This document shows, one piece after another, positions 32,338 through 41,773 of a stretch of DNA of 53,547 nt; the stretch's first letter is position 1; each line of letters starts with the position of its first letter. The position numbers and the translations under genes are program-made. This stretch comes from Rikenellaceae bacterium. Lineage in GTDB: Bacteria > Bacteroidota > Bacteroidia > Bacteroidales > Rikenellaceae. Location of the stretch: assembly GCA_017935625.1 (NCBI GenBank), contig JAGBHC010000053.1, positions 1-53,547 on the forward strand. Reading direction: 5' to 3'. The notes below the pieces were generated by a model. It ran no database searches, was not told where the DNA came from, and saw nothing but the letters and a program-made list of their open reading frames with translations.

Positions 32338-32378
32338 TAACAACCCCCATAAAACGCGGCTGTCCGACAAAAAAACGA

Positions 32379-32386
32379 TACCTTTG
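32379..32386 (+). promoter_or_regulatory. -7 promoter element (TACCTTTG)
   Basis: TAnnTTTG match 37 bases before the start at 32423, supporting that start. No -33 TTTG seen. Confidence 0.6.
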
Positions 32387-32422
32387 TACATAATTTTCGT
32401 CCCCCGGCGGACCGTGTTGCGT

Positions 32423-33964
32423 ATGAGTGCTCCCGAACGACAGGATATGGTTTTCGATTTGGTGAAGTGTATGAGCAAGGCTGAAAAGCGTCAGTTCAAA
32501 CTCTATGCCACCCGCTTCGCGGCCAACAGCGGCGCGAAGTTCCTCGCCCTGTTCGACTGCCTGGACTCGATGGAGAGCTACGACGAAGGGCGCATCCTGC
32601 GCCGCTGCCCGGTCAAGAAGGAGCAGCTGCCCAACATGAAGGCGCATCTCTATCGCCAGATACTGGTGAGCATCCGGCTGCTCGACGTGCAGCGCTCGCC
32701 GCGGCTGCAGCTGCACGAGCATCTCGATTTCGCCCAGATTCTCTATGACAAGGGGCTTTACCGCCATGCGGCGCGTCTGCTGGAGAAGGGGGCCGAGCAG
32801 GCCCGGCGGCTGGAGCTCCACTCCTCGTGTCTGGAGGTGCTGGCCATGCAGGCCGACGTCGAGGCCACTTCGATGCCCGACGACATGGCCGCCCGCAGCG
32901 AGAGCTACACGCGGCGCACCGCCCGGCTCTGCGCCAACATCGGCAACATCGAGAACCTTTCCGACATGGTGACCCGTCTGTGCTCGCTGCACCAGCAGCT
33001 GGGATACGCCCGCTCGGAGCGCGACCTGACGCTGATTGCGGCCTATTTCCGCCCCAAGCTCGAAGCCTATGCCCGGCGCATCGGGTCGTTCACCGAGCGC
33101 TATTACTTCTACCAGGCGATGGCCTGGTTCCACTACATCCAGCACAATTTCGCCCTCAGCTACCGTTACAGCCGCAAGTGGGTGGAGCTTTTCGAGGGGA
33201 ATCCCTGGATGAAGGAGTGGATGTACGCCGATTTCCTCAAGGGCTACGACCGCATTCTGGACGGGGTGTTCATGATGCGCAAGTACAAGCTGCTGAAGAG
33301 CATCGTGCGGCGTTTCGAGGCCGAATATCCGGCCATTTCCTCCTTCAACGACAACGCCTCGATGCTGGCCCGCAGGATTCTGCTCGTCGCCCGGCTCAAC
33401 CTCTGTTTCATCGAGGGTGACTTCGAGGGGGGGCTGCTGCCGGCCGCGGACATGGAGCAGTTCCTTCTGCGCTATCCGGCGCAGCTCTCCCTGCATACCA
33501 AGATGCAGATACGCTACAAGCTGGCCTGCATCTATTTCGGGGCCGGCGACTACGTGCGCTGCATGCAGTCGCTGGCGTGGATTATCGGGACCAAGGACCC
33601 GATGCTGCGGCGCGACCTGCAATGCTACGCCCGCATGCTGAACCTGATAGCCTCCTACGAGGCGGGGGTGGACTACCACATCGACTCGCAGATAAAGTCG
33701 GTGTTCCGCTTCGTGGTGCGGATGAACGACATGCACGTCGTGCAGCGGGAGATTCTGGCTTTCCTCAAGAAGCTGAGCATCGCCGGACCGGGCGGCGTGC
33801 GCGGCGAGCTGAAGGTGCTCTACGGGAATCTGAAACCCTACGAGAACCATCCCGACGAGCGGCGGGTCTTCTACTATCTGGATATCCTCTCGTGGCTCGA
33901 GAGCAAAATCACCGGGCGCACGGTGGCCGAGGTGATTCGCGGCAATTTCCGGAAGATGCGGTGA
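32423..33964 (+). CDS. Conserved helical (TPR-like) protein of unknown function
   Basis: A 513-residue cytoplasmic protein without signal peptide or membrane helix. It is helical throughout. Short helix pairs such as [21 protein letters not shown], and later [21 protein letters not shown], look like tetratricopeptide units, but the repeats are too diverged to count reliably. I do not recognise a named family; similar single-copy proteins of about 500 residues occur in Bacteroidales. The start at 32423 ([13 protein letters not shown]) follows a -7 box by 37 bases, while the open frame extends unsupported to 32219, overlapping the purM start. The gene ends 68 bases before smpB and shares its strand. 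Confidence 0.8.
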   Translation: MSAPERQDMVFDLVKCMSKAEKRQFKLYATRFAANSGAKFLALFDCLDSMESYDEGRILRRCPVKKEQLPNMKAHLYRQILVSIRLLDVQRSPRLQLHEHLDFAQILYDKGLYRHAARLLEKGAEQARRLELHSSCLEVLAMQADVEATSMPDDMAARSESYTRRTARLCANIGNIENLSDMVTRLCSLHQQLGYARSERDLTLIAAYFRPKLEAYARRIGSFTERYYFYQAMAWFHYIQHNFALSYRYSRKWVELFEGNPWMKEWMYADFLKGYDRILDGVFMMRKYKLLKSIVRRFEAEYPAISSFNDNASMLARRILLVARLNLCFIEGDFEGGLLPAADMEQFLLRYPAQLSLHTKMQIRYKLACIYFGAGDYVRCMQSLAWIIGTKDPMLRRDLQCYARMLNLIASYEAGVDYHIDSQIKSVFRFVVRMNDMHVVQREILAFLKKLSIAGPGGVRGELKVLYGNLKPYENHPDERRVFYYLDILSWLESKITGRTVAEVIRGNFRKMR

Positions 33965-34016
33965 GGCTCCGGCACACTTTTCTCGGTTCGCGTTATGCAA
34001 TCTGTGACATTTGTAT

Positions 34017-34024
34017 TACCTTTG
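34017..34024 (+). promoter_or_regulatory. smpB: -7 promoter element (TACCTTTG) immediately before smpB
   Basis: TAnnTTTG ending 8 bases before the smpB ATG. Transcription from it would begin at or very near the start codon. Confidence 0.55.
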
Positions 34025-34032
34025 TTCTTTCG

Positions 34033-34488
34033 ATGACCGATTACAGAAACATAAACATAAGAAACAAGCGCGCTGCGTTCGACTACGAGATTCTGGAGGA
34101 GTACGTGGCCGGAATCGTGCTCGCCGGCACGGAGATAAAGTCGCTGCGTCTGGGCAAGGCGTCGCTCGTGGACTGCTATTGCTATTTCGACCGGGGCGAA
34201 CTCTTCATCCGCGGGGTCAATATCTCGGAATACCATTGGGGGACCTACAACAACCACCAGCCGCGCCGCGACCGCAAGCTGCTGCTGCAGCGGCGGGAGC
34301 TGGCCAAGCTCCAGCGGGCCCTGCAGGACAAGGGGCTCACGGTGGTGGGGCTGCGTCTGTTCATCAACGACCGGGGGCTGGCCAAGATGGTGATAGGTCT
34401 GGCCCGCGGCCGCAAGAACTACGACAAGCGCGATTACATCAAGGAGAAGGATGCGCGGCGGGAGATGGACCGCGCCATGAAACATTGA
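34033..34488 (+). CDS. smpB: SsrA-binding protein SmpB
   Basis: A 151-residue SmpB, which binds tmRNA and brings it to stalled ribosomes for trans-translation. Landmarks: [35 protein letters not shown] (in part), the loop [18 protein letters not shown], and the C-terminal basic tail [25 protein letters not shown] that reads the empty mRNA channel. Length is normal. A -7 promoter box lies only 8 bases before the ATG, so a leaderless transcript is possible. ssrA itself is not in the window. tsaB follows after 24 bases. Confidence 0.96.
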   Translation: MTDYRNINIRNKRAAFDYEILEEYVAGIVLAGTEIKSLRLGKASLVDCYCYFDRGELFIRGVNISEYHWGTYNNHQPRRDRKLLLQRRELAKLQRALQDKGLTVVGLRLFINDRGLAKMVIGLARGRKNYDKRDYIKEKDARREMDRAMKH

Positions 34489-34512
34489 CGTTATCTAATT
34501 TTTGAGAGAACT

Positions 34513-35226
34513 ATGTCACTCATTCTGTGTATAGAGACCGGAACGGACATCTGTTCCGTGGGGCTGGTGAAGGATGGCCGGCTGGTGTCGCTGCGCGAGA
34601 GCGGCGAGGGCCGCGACCACGCCCGTCGTGCGGCGCTCTTCGTCGATGAGATTCTTTCGGAGCACGGCGTGAAGGCTCCGGAGCTCTCGGCGGTGGCCGT
34701 GGGCAAGGGGCCCGGCTCCTACACGGGGCTGCGCATCGGCGTTTCGCTGGCCAAGGGCATCTGCTACGGAGCGGGCGTCCCGCTTATCGGAATCGGCTCG
34801 CTGGAGGCGCTGGCCGAGGTGGCCGCCGAGGACTACCGGGCCGGCATCGTCGAGGTGGAGGCGTGGGACCGGGCGCTGCTCTGTCCGATGGTCGATGCCC
34901 GCCGCATGGAGGTCTATGCGCAGGTGTTCGACACCCGGGGCAATGCCATGAGCGAGGTGGGCGCCCATGTGGTCGATGGCGGCAGCTTCGCGGAGTTCAT
35001 CTCGCCGCAGGGCGAGTTCGTCATCTTCGGCAACGGAGCCCCCAAGTGTGCGCAGGTGCTGCCGGCCGAAGGGGTGAGACTGGTGCAGGTGGCCCCCTCG
35101 GCCAGAGGCTTCGCCCGTCTGGCGCAGCGTGCGCTGGAGGAGAAGCGGTTCGAGGATACGGCCTACTTCGAGCCCTTCTATCTGAAGGATTTCATGGTGA
35201 TACCTTCCAGGAAAAAGATATTTTAA
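34513..35226 (+). CDS. tsaB: tRNA threonylcarbamoyladenosine biosynthesis protein TsaB
   Basis: A 237-residue TsaB, the partner of TsaD in making t6A at position 37 of ANN-decoding tRNAs. The ASKHA-fold N-terminus CIETGTDICSVGLVKDG and the motif VGKGPGSYTGLRIGVSLAKG identify it. The C-terminal half is the shorter, catalytically silent lobe. Length is typical. It lies between smpB (24-base gap) and the dCMP deaminase gene (43-base gap) on the same strand, in a run of small housekeeping genes that ends with ruvB. Confidence 0.94.
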   Translation: MSLILCIETGTDICSVGLVKDGRLVSLRESGEGRDHARRAALFVDEILSEHGVKAPELSAVAVGKGPGSYTGLRIGVSLAKGICYGAGVPLIGIGSLEALAEVAAEDYRAGIVEVEAWDRALLCPMVDARRMEVYAQVFDTRGNAMSEVGAHVVDGGSFAEFISPQGEFVIFGNGAPKCAQVLPAEGVRLVQVAPSARGFARLAQRALEEKRFEDTAYFEPFYLKDFMVIPSRKKIF

Positions 35227-35269
35227 CGGCCTTTCGGGGCGAGCCCCGGGCCTGTTCAACGAGACGAGT

Positions 35270-35704
35270 ATGGGATATCAGGAGGAGAAACAACGGCAGC
35301 TGGATATGCGCTACCTGCGCATGGCCCGCATCTGGGCCGAGAATTCCTATTGCGTGAGACGTCAGGTCGGCGCACTGATTGTCAAGGACAAGATGATTAT
35401 CTCGGACGGCTACAACGGAACCCCGTCGGGATTCGAGAACATCTGCGAGGACGAATCGGGCCGGACCAAGCCCTATGTGCTCCACGCCGAGGCCAACGCC
35501 ATCACCAAGCTGGCCAAGAGCGCCAACAGCGGCGAGGGGGCCACGCTCTACATCACCTCCTCGCCCTGCATCGAGTGCGCCAAGCTCATCATCCAGGCGG
35601 GCATCCGGCGGGTGGTCTATTGCGACTGCTACCATTCGCAGGAGGGGCTGGCGCTGCTGGAGCGCGTGGGTATGGAGATTGTACGGGTGGAACTTCCCGA
35701 ATAG
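35270..35704 (+). CDS. dCMP deaminase-like zinc deaminase
   Basis: A 144-residue deaminase of the cytidine/deoxycytidylate family. The zinc site is complete: H72-A-E74-A-N and P-C100-I-E-C103. The surrounding sequence ([36 protein letters not shown]) is that of dCMP deaminase/ComEB rather than of tRNA or riboflavin deaminases. It would convert dCMP to dUMP, the substrate of thymidylate synthase. It ends 8 bases before ruvB. Confidence 0.9.
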   Translation: MGYQEEKQRQLDMRYLRMARIWAENSYCVRRQVGALIVKDKMIISDGYNGTPSGFENICEDESGRTKPYVLHAEANAITKLAKSANSGEGATLYITSSPCIECAKLIIQAGIRRVVYCDCYHSQEGLALLERVGMEIVRVELPE

Positions 35705-35712
35705 TGCGAGTT

Positions 35713-36726
35713 ATGGACAAGGAACGGAACTTCAGAAACATAGAGAGCGACCTGGAATTCGAGAACAAGATTCGGCCCCAGGAGTTGGACAACTTCAGCG
35801 GGCAGGACAAAATCGTGGAGAATCTGCGTATCTTCATCCGGGCGGCGCTCATGCGGGGCGACTCGCTCGACCACGTGCTGCTGCACGGCCCTCCCGGACT
35901 GGGCAAGACCACGCTGGCCAACATCATCGCCAACGAGATGGGCTCCTCGCTCAAGGTCTCTTCGGGCCCCGTGCTCGACAAGCCCGGCGATTTGGCGGGA
36001 CTGCTGACCAACCTCAATGCGGGCGACGTGCTCTTCATCGACGAGATTCACCGGCTGAGCCCCGTGGTGGAGGAGTATCTCTACTCGGCCATGGAGGATT
36101 ACAAGATAGACATCGTGCTCGACAAGGGGGCTGCGGCCCGCTCCATCCAGATAGAGCTCAACCCCTTCACCCTCATCGGCGCCACGACCCGCAGCGGCCT
36201 GCTCACTTCGCCGCTCCGGGCCCGTTTCGGCATCCAGTGCCACCTGGAGTATTACGACGCGCCGGTGCTTTCGGGCATCGTCAGGAGGTCGGCCTCCATA
36301 TTGGGCGTCACCATCGACGAGGAGGCGGCCATGGAGGTGGCCCTGCGCAGCCGCGGTACGCCGCGTATCGCCAACGCGCTGCTGCGGCGTGTGAGGGACT
36401 TCGCGATGGTCAAGGGCAGCGGACACGTGGACCTGCGGATTACCCGCATCGCGCTCGGCGCCCTGAACATCGATGCCCGCGGACTCGATACGATGGACAA
36501 CCGCATTCTGATGACCATCATCGCCAAGTTCAACGGCGGACCGGTGGGCATCAACACCATCGCCACGGCCGTGGGCGAGGACCCCGGTACGCTGGAGGAG
36601 GTCTACGAGCCGTTCCTGATAAAGGAGGGATTCCTCAAACGCACGCCGCGGGGGCGCGAGGCCACGCCGCTGGCCTACTCCCATCTGGGCGTTACGCCCG
36701 AAGCGACCGATTCGCTGCTCTTTTAG
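35713..36726 (+). CDS. ruvB: Holliday junction branch-migration ATPase RuvB
   Basis: A 337-residue RuvB, the hexameric motor that with RuvA migrates Holliday junctions. Walker A is GPPGLGKTT (59-67), Walker [21 protein letters not shown], sensor 1 [18 protein letters not shown] and the C-terminal winged helix [26 protein letters not shown]. The ATG at 35713 follows the deaminase stop by 8 bases. Full length and intact. A strong terminator at 36863-36899 separates it from the convergent YeiH-like gene. Confidence 0.97.
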   Translation: MDKERNFRNIESDLEFENKIRPQELDNFSGQDKIVENLRIFIRAALMRGDSLDHVLLHGPPGLGKTTLANIIANEMGSSLKVSSGPVLDKPGDLAGLLTNLNAGDVLFIDEIHRLSPVVEEYLYSAMEDYKIDIVLDKGAAARSIQIELNPFTLIGATTRSGLLTSPLRARFGIQCHLEYYDAPVLSGIVRRSASILGVTIDEEAAMEVALRSRGTPRIANALLRRVRDFAMVKGSGHVDLRITRIALGALNIDARGLDTMDNRILMTIIAKFNGGPVGINTIATAVGEDPGTLEEVYEPFLIKEGFLKRTPRGREATPLAYSHLGVTPEATDSLLF

Positions 36727-36862
36727 CGCCCGTGCGGCCTGCCGTCGTCACGCTCCCCTTCTTCTGCTTTGGGGGCCGATGCCGCCGCAAAGGGGGAGGC
36801 GCGTGTCCGGGGCCGCCGAATCGGATGCCGGCTCTTCGTCCGGCCGGTGCGGATGGAAAATG

Positions 36863-36899
36863 AAAAGGGGTTTTCGACAGCCGTCGAAAACCCCTTTTT
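36863..36899. terminator. Bidirectional terminator between ruvB and the YeiH-like gene
   Basis: A perfect 16-bp stem (36863-36878 with 36883-36898), loop AGCC. The arms begin with A4 and end with T5, so it works in both directions between converging genes. Confidence 0.92.
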
Positions 36900-36914
36900 C
36901 GTCTCTCGGGTGCG

Positions 36915-37940
36915 TTATCCCAGCAGCGGAGCCAGGTATTTGGCCATGAAGTAGCCGCCGACCAGCAGCCAGATGAAGAGGATGCCGGCCAGCAGGAAGG
37001 GCTTGGCACCCGCCTGCCGGAACTTGTCGAAGCTGGTCTCGGCTCCCAGGGCGGTCATGGCCATGGTGAGCAGGAAGGTGTCGAATCCGTTAATCCAGGC
37101 GACCAGCGGTTCGGGCAGCAGGTTGAGCGAGTTGAAGCCTATCACGGCGAGGAATCCGAATGCGAACCACGGCACGGTGACCTTGCGCTTGGCGCCTCCG
37201 GCCGTCCGGCGGGAGAGCGCGATGCCCATCACCAGCAGCACCGGTGCCAGCAGTATCACACGTATCATCTTGACGATGACCGCCGTGTCGGCAATCTCCG
37301 GACCCATGGCGTTGCCCGCGCCCACCACGTGGGCCACCTCGTGCAGCGTGGCTCCGGTGTAGAGGCCCATCTGTTCGGGGGTGAGGTCGAGCGTGCCGGC
37401 CCGGTAGGCGAAGGGATAGAGGAACATGGCGAGGGTGCCGAAGAGCACCACCGTCGAGACGGCCACCGCCGTTTTGTGGGGCTGTCCGCCCACCACGGGC
37501 TCGGCGCCGAGTACCGCCGCCGCTCCGCAGATGGCGCTGCCGGTGGCGGTGAGCAGGGTCATGTCGCGGTCGAGGCGCAGCAGGCGTCCGGCCAGCAGGC
37601 CGAGCAGCAGGGTCGCCGCGACGACGACCAGGTCGATGACGATGGCCGGGAGTCCGATTGCCGCCACGCTCTGGAACGTCAGTCTGAAGCCGTAGAGGAC
37701 GATGCCCGTGCGCAGTATCTCCTTGGTGCAGAACTTGATGCCGGGAACCCAGGTTTCGGGCAGGTTGTTGCGCAGGCTGTTGGCGTAGAGCATGCCGAGC
37801 AGGATGCCGACGATGAGCGGGCTGAGCGATAGCTCTTGCATGAATTGCATCCCGGCGATGTAGAAGGCCGAGAAAGAGAAGAGTGCGATGAGCAGGATTC
37901 CGTGCAGCGTGCTGCTGCGTTTTTCATTGAGAATTGTCAT
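36915..37940 (-). CDS. YeiH-family putative sulfate/anion exporter
   Basis: A 341-residue membrane protein with about ten helices of the UPF0324/YeiH family, annotated elsewhere as putative sulfate exporters on limited evidence. Family motifs are SLSPLIVGILLGMLYAN, ATGSAICGAAAVLGAEPVV and TGATLHEVAHVVGAGNAMG, the last two probably lining the transport path in an inverted-repeat fold. It is the last gene of a minus-strand run SGNH-MBOAT-PAP2-YeiH, 34 bases after the PAP2 gene, and ends at the shared terminator with ruvB. The true substrate is unknown. Confidence 0.9.
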   Translation of the reverse strand: MTILNEKRSSTLHGILLIALFSFSAFYIAGMQFMQELSLSPLIVGILLGMLYANSLRNNLPETWVPGIKFCTKEILRTGIVLYGFRLTFQSVAAIGLPAIVIDLVVVAATLLLGLLAGRLLRLDRDMTLLTATGSAICGAAAVLGAEPVVGGQPHKTAVAVSTVVLFGTLAMFLYPFAYRAGTLDLTPEQMGLYTGATLHEVAHVVGAGNAMGPEIADTAVIVKMIRVILLAPVLLVMGIALSRRTAGGAKRKVTVPWFAFGFLAVIGFNSLNLLPEPLVAWINGFDTFLLTMAMTALGAETSFDKFRQAGAKPFLLAGILFIWLLVGGYFMAKYLAPLLG

Positions 37941-37974
37941 GGGCGGAAGAGTGGATGGGATGAAAAGATTGGGC

Positions 37975-38601
37975 TTATTCGGTTTTGCCGCCGTCCGGTT
38001 TTCCGGGGTCGGGTTTTCTCAGGAAGCGGTCGATGTGCAGCACCCGGCGGGTCAGCCAAAGCAGCAGGAATCCGAACACCAGACCCACCAGGATGCCCCA
38101 GGTGAGGTCGAGCGGGTAGTGGGCCGCCACGTAGATGCGCGAGTAGCAGACCAGCAGCACCCAGCCGGCGAGCGTGAAGGTGAGCCAGCGCCGGTGCAGC
38201 AGCGCGGCGCAGAGCAGGGCGACGCCGGTGAGCGTGGAGGCGTGCGACGAGACGGTGCCGAATTGTCCGTTGTTGGAGGAGTGGGGCACGAAGTGGGTGA
38301 TTCCCTCCAGCGCCCAGCGGGGGCGGAGACGGGGCTCGAAGCCGTTGAAGAGCGAATGGATGATGCCCTGGTCGGTCTTGAACAGGTTGGCGAAGTGGTC
38401 GGTGACCACCACCGAAAGCACCACGACGGCGATGCAGAGCAGGAATCCGCGCCAGTCGTACTTGCGCCAGAACAGATACAGGAGCAGCAGGTAGAGCGGA
38501 ATCCAGGTGAGCTTGTCGGTGATGATATGGAATATCATATCGACCGTGGGGCCTCCGTCGAAGTTGAGTGCCAGATAGAGCGGTGTGTCGATGTGGGTCA
38601 T
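37975..38601 (-). CDS. PAP2-family membrane phosphatase
   Basis: A 208-residue membrane protein with six predicted helices and the PAP2 phosphatase signature in part: the second motif VSSHASTLTG (for PSGH) and the third motif CYSRIYVAAHYPLDLTWG (SR-x5-H-x3-D) are clear. The first motif (KX6RP) is irregular: FK67-type lysine and the RLRP arginine-proline are separated by about 19 residues instead of six. Activity on undecaprenyl pyrophosphate or another lipid phosphate is plausible but not certain. It starts 6 bases after the MBOAT gene, which suggests that it serves the same surface-glycan modification pathway. Confidence 0.87.
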   Translation of the reverse strand: MTHIDTPLYLALNFDGGPTVDMIFHIITDKLTWIPLYLLLLYLFWRKYDWRGFLLCIAVVVLSVVVTDHFANLFKTDQGIIHSLFNGFEPRLRPRWALEGITHFVPHSSNNGQFGTVSSHASTLTGVALLCAALLHRRWLTFTLAGWVLLVCYSRIYVAAHYPLDLTWGILVGLVFGFLLLWLTRRVLHIDRFLRKPDPGKPDGGKTE

Positions 38602-38607
38602 GGTATC

Positions 38608-40101
38608 TTAGAATTGGAAATAGATGAATGGTTGGATGTCCGATGATTTTATCTGCATGACGCCCCAGATGACGAGGGCCAGCAGCAGCGCCTGCAGCGG
38701 AAGCGGCGCCCGCGTCATGACCTCTTTGGCCCGCTGTTCGCAGCGGGCGGAGGTGAAGTGGAGCAGGTAGCCGATTGCCATGAGGGCGAACACGCCCCGG
38801 TATCCGGCGATTACGTCGGGCGCGAGCGCCAGGCGGAAGTGATGCAGAATCTGTTCCAGAATGAGGCCGACGGTGTGCAGGTCGGGAGCGCGGAAGAGTA
38901 TCCACCCGAAGCAGACCAGGTTGAAGGTGACGACGATGCCCGCGATGCGCCGCCAGCGCGGCATCTGCTCTCCGGTGGGCTTCAGGGCGGGGAAGAGCGC
39001 GAGCAGCGCCTTGTGCAGCGCCAGCGCCGCGCCGTGCAGCGCCCCCCAGAGCACGAAGCGGAGGGCCGCACCGTGCCACAGACCGCCCAGCAGCATGGTT
39101 ATCATCAGGTTGAGGTAGGTGCGCAGCCGCCCGCGGCGGTTGCCGCCCAGCGAGATGTAGAGGTAGTCCTTGAGCCAGCTCGAGAGCGAGATGTGCCACC
39201 GGCGCCAGAATTCGGTGATGGTGGCCGACTTGTAGGGCGAGTCGAAGTTGCGGTTGAAGCGGAAGCCCAGCAGCAGCGCCAGGCCGATGGCCATGTCGGA
39301 GTAGCCCGAGAAGTCGCAGTATATCTGCAATGCGTAGCCGTAGACGCCCATCAGGTTCTCGAATCCGCTGTATAGCTGGGGACTGTCGAAGATGCGGTCC
39401 ACGAAGTTGAGGCTGATGAAGTCGGAGATGAAAGCCTTCTTGAAGAGGCCCGTGGCGATGAGAAAGACGCCCTGGCCGAACATCTCGCGCGTTACGACGG
39501 GGGTCTGTCTGATTTGCGGAATGAAGTCCCGGGCCCGGACGATGGGGCCCGCCACCAGCTGGGGGAAGAACGAGAGATAGAACATGTACTCCGCCCAGTT
39601 GTTCAGCGGTTCGATGCGGCGCCGGTAGATGTCCACCGTGTAGCTTATCGACTGGAAGACGAAAAAGGAGATACCCACGGGCAGGAAGATGTTCTGGAAG
39701 TCGAGGAATCCCGCTCCGAAGATGTTGCCTGCCAGGTCGATGAAGAAGTTGGTGTATTTGAAATAGCCCAGCATGCCCAGGTTGATGGCCACGCTCAGCG
39801 AGACCCATCCTTTTCGGGCGGCGGACGACGCGGTGCGTGCGAGCCGGCCGCCGATGAGGAAATCGGAGGTGGCGGTGAACAGCAGCAGCAACAGGTAGAG
39901 GCCGCTGGTCTTGTAGTAGAAATAGAGCGAGAAGAGGATGACATAGGCCAGCCTGAGGCGCATGTGCCGGCGGACGGCCAGGTAGAGCAGGGCGAATCCC
40001 GTGAAGAGAAACAGGAACAGACCGCTGCTGAAGAGCAGCGGCGACTGCGGGTCGTAGCTCAGCAGTTCCGGGATTCGTTCGCGCAGGGAGCTAAAGTCCA
40101 T
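38608..40101 (-). CDS. MBOAT-family O-acyltransferase (AlgI/PatA-like)
   Basis: A 497-residue polytopic membrane protein of the MBOAT family, which moves acyl groups from a cytoplasmic donor across the membrane to a periplasmic acceptor. The landmarks are LPVGISFFVFQSISYTVDIYR, YLSFFPQLVAGPIVRARDF, YCDFSGYSDMAIGLALLLGF and the catalytic histidine in LLGGLWHGAALRFVLWGALHG. Its start overlaps the end of the SGNH-hydrolase gene by 11 bases. The pairing matches AlgI/AlgJ-like and PatA/PatB systems that O-acetylate alginate, cellulose or peptidoglycan; which polymer is modified here is not shown. Confidence 0.94.
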   Translation of the reverse strand: MDFSSLRERIPELLSYDPQSPLLFSSGLFLFLFTGFALLYLAVRRHMRLRLAYVILFSLYFYYKTSGLYLLLLLFTATSDFLIGGRLARTASSAARKGWVSLSVAINLGMLGYFKYTNFFIDLAGNIFGAGFLDFQNIFLPVGISFFVFQSISYTVDIYRRRIEPLNNWAEYMFYLSFFPQLVAGPIVRARDFIPQIRQTPVVTREMFGQGVFLIATGLFKKAFISDFISLNFVDRIFDSPQLYSGFENLMGVYGYALQIYCDFSGYSDMAIGLALLLGFRFNRNFDSPYKSATITEFWRRWHISLSSWLKDYLYISLGGNRRGRLRTYLNLMITMLLGGLWHGAALRFVLWGALHGAALALHKALLALFPALKPTGEQMPRWRRIAGIVVTFNLVCFGWILFRAPDLHTVGLILEQILHHFRLALAPDVIAGYRGVFALMAIGYLLHFTSARCEQRAKEVMTRAPLPLQALLLALVIWGVMQIKSSDIQPFIYFQF

Positions 40102-41719
40102 TTTCTCGTTTTTGAATTATGCGGTCGGCCTGCCGCTTGTCGGGGCGGAGCATCTCCACGTTTTTGGGTTCGCCCGTCAGCGGGGTGCCGGGTGCCAGCA
40201 GCGGCTCTTGCATGCGGGATTCGGCGGGGGGCACGTAGCTCCGGCGGCCCGCCACCAGCGAGCGCACCAGTTCGCCGGCTATGTAGCGTCCGCCGGCATA
40301 GCCGATGTGGGTGTAGTCTTTGGCCGCCCAGCTGTTCTTCACGAACCGGACCATCGAGTTCTCGCCGCCCATGGCCTCGAACGTGTTCCAGAAGGCGACG
40401 CCCGTCTGTCGCGCGGCGGTGCGCTGCGCCTCTATCATGGCCCGCACGGCACTCATGGTGATGGGTTTGCCCTCGCGCATGGTGCTGCGGTCGCCCACGC
40501 TCATCACCAGTATCGAGCTCTGCGGGAAATGGAGCTTCACGTAGTCGATGATGCGGCACAGCTGCCTGCAGTAGGCCGAGTAGTTGTGCACGTCGGGCGA
40601 CATGGCGTTGAGTCCGTATTGCAGGATGATGAGGTCGAATCCGAGCATGCGGTTGAGGTCGGAGTTTATCCGGCCGTCGGTGCCGAAGAGCGCCATGCCG
40701 CTGTTGCTGCGGATGGAGTAGTTGTCCACGCCGATGCCGGTTTCGTCTTCCAGCACCACGCCGTAGCCGATGAATCCCTCGGGCTGCGAGATTTTCACCT
40801 CGACGGAGGTCATGTCGCCGCCCCGCACCACAATCTGCTGCAGCCGCTCGTCGGAAGGCGGAGAGAAGGTGCGGGAGAGGGTGTCGTTCACCACCACCTC
40901 TATCTGCGAATCGTTGCGGTTGATGAAGAGGATGCGGGCCACCGACCAGCGGTCGATGTGGCGGCGGAAGTCCGAACCGGCGAATCGGGAGCGGGCCCCC
41001 GGGTCGGCGCGTGAAATCCAGCCCGAGACGGAGAAGCGGTCGCGCAGCGGCTCCGGGGTGGAGCGTTTCTGCATGATATTGTAGCTGGTGAATCCCTCGA
41101 ACTTGTTCTTGATGGTGCCCCGGTAGACGGTCAGCGGCGAGGCGAGCGGCACGAATCCGGCGCCGCGGCCCGCGTAGAGCTCCTGGAGCTCCTGCCTGAG
41201 GTCGGCGGTGATGATGTCGGCTTCGATGAACGAATCGCCGAAAACGGCGATGCGCACCGGCCTGCCGGCGGTTCCGCCTGCGAGCGCATCGTAGAAGGAG
41301 GCCATGGCCATGCCCGTCGAATCGAAGAGTTCGAGGGGTACGGCGCCGGCGGTGTCGATTAGGCTGTCGGCCGCGGAAGCGCTCCGGGGCGGCACGGAGC
41401 CGCCGCCGAGGTCCCATTCGAGCCGCGGCGCGGAGAGCGTATCCCCGCGAAGCGGGTCCTGCGGGACGGACTGTGCGGCGAGCAGCGGGTCGAAGGCGAT
41501 GCTTTCGGCCAGAAACGAGGTGTCCAGCAGCTCTTCGCGTGCTTCGGGCAGCTCCTGGGCCCGCTCCTCGGCGGGGAACAGGTCGGAGAGGATGTTGATG
41601 CGTTTGAGCACGAAAGCCCCCACCCGGACCGGGGGGACGAACCCGGCGGCGAGCAGCAGGAGCACTACCAGGAGTGCCAGCAGGAACGTGCGGGGGGCGT
41701 AATCTCTGTTTCGGGACAT
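40091..41719 (-). CDS. SGNH/GDSL hydrolase-fold protein, membrane-anchored partner of MBOAT
   Basis: A 542-residue protein anchored by one N-terminal helix (about 10-31) with the rest in the periplasm. The SGNH catalytic residues are present: block I FGDS163FIEADI, block III in QYGLNAMSPDV and block V D468-Y-T-H471. Between them lies a beta-rich insertion (about 230-330) like the carbohydrate-binding inserts of AlgJ/AlgX-type acetyltransferases. Such proteins pick up the acetyl group delivered by the MBOAT partner and transfer it to the polysaccharide. The gene overlaps the MBOAT gene by 11 bases and follows the zinc protease gene by 54. Confidence 0.9.
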   Translation of the reverse strand: MSRNRDYAPRTFLLALLVVLLLLAAGFVPPVRVGAFVLKRINILSDLFPAEERAQELPEAREELLDTSFLAESIAFDPLLAAQSVPQDPLRGDTLSAPRLEWDLGGGSVPPRSASAADSLIDTAGAVPLELFDSTGMAMASFYDALAGGTAGRPVRIAVFGDSFIEADIITADLRQELQELYAGRGAGFVPLASPLTVYRGTIKNKFEGFTSYNIMQKRSTPEPLRDRFSVSGWISRADPGARSRFAGSDFRRHIDRWSVARILFINRNDSQIEVVVNDTLSRTFSPPSDERLQQIVVRGGDMTSVEVKISQPEGFIGYGVVLEDETGIGVDNYSIRSNSGMALFGTDGRINSDLNRMLGFDLIILQYGLNAMSPDVHNYSAYCRQLCRIIDYVKLHFPQSSILVMSVGDRSTMREGKPITMSAVRAMIEAQRTAARQTGVAFWNTFEAMGGENSMVRFVKNSWAAKDYTHIGYAGGRYIAGELVRSLVAGRRSYVPPAESRMQEPLLAPGTPLTGEPKNVEMLRPDKRQADRIIQKRENGL

Positions 41720-41773
41720 GCGTATGGTGCTAAGCCGTGATTGAAGGCGTTTCGTCTCGGCGGGGTGTCGGGG

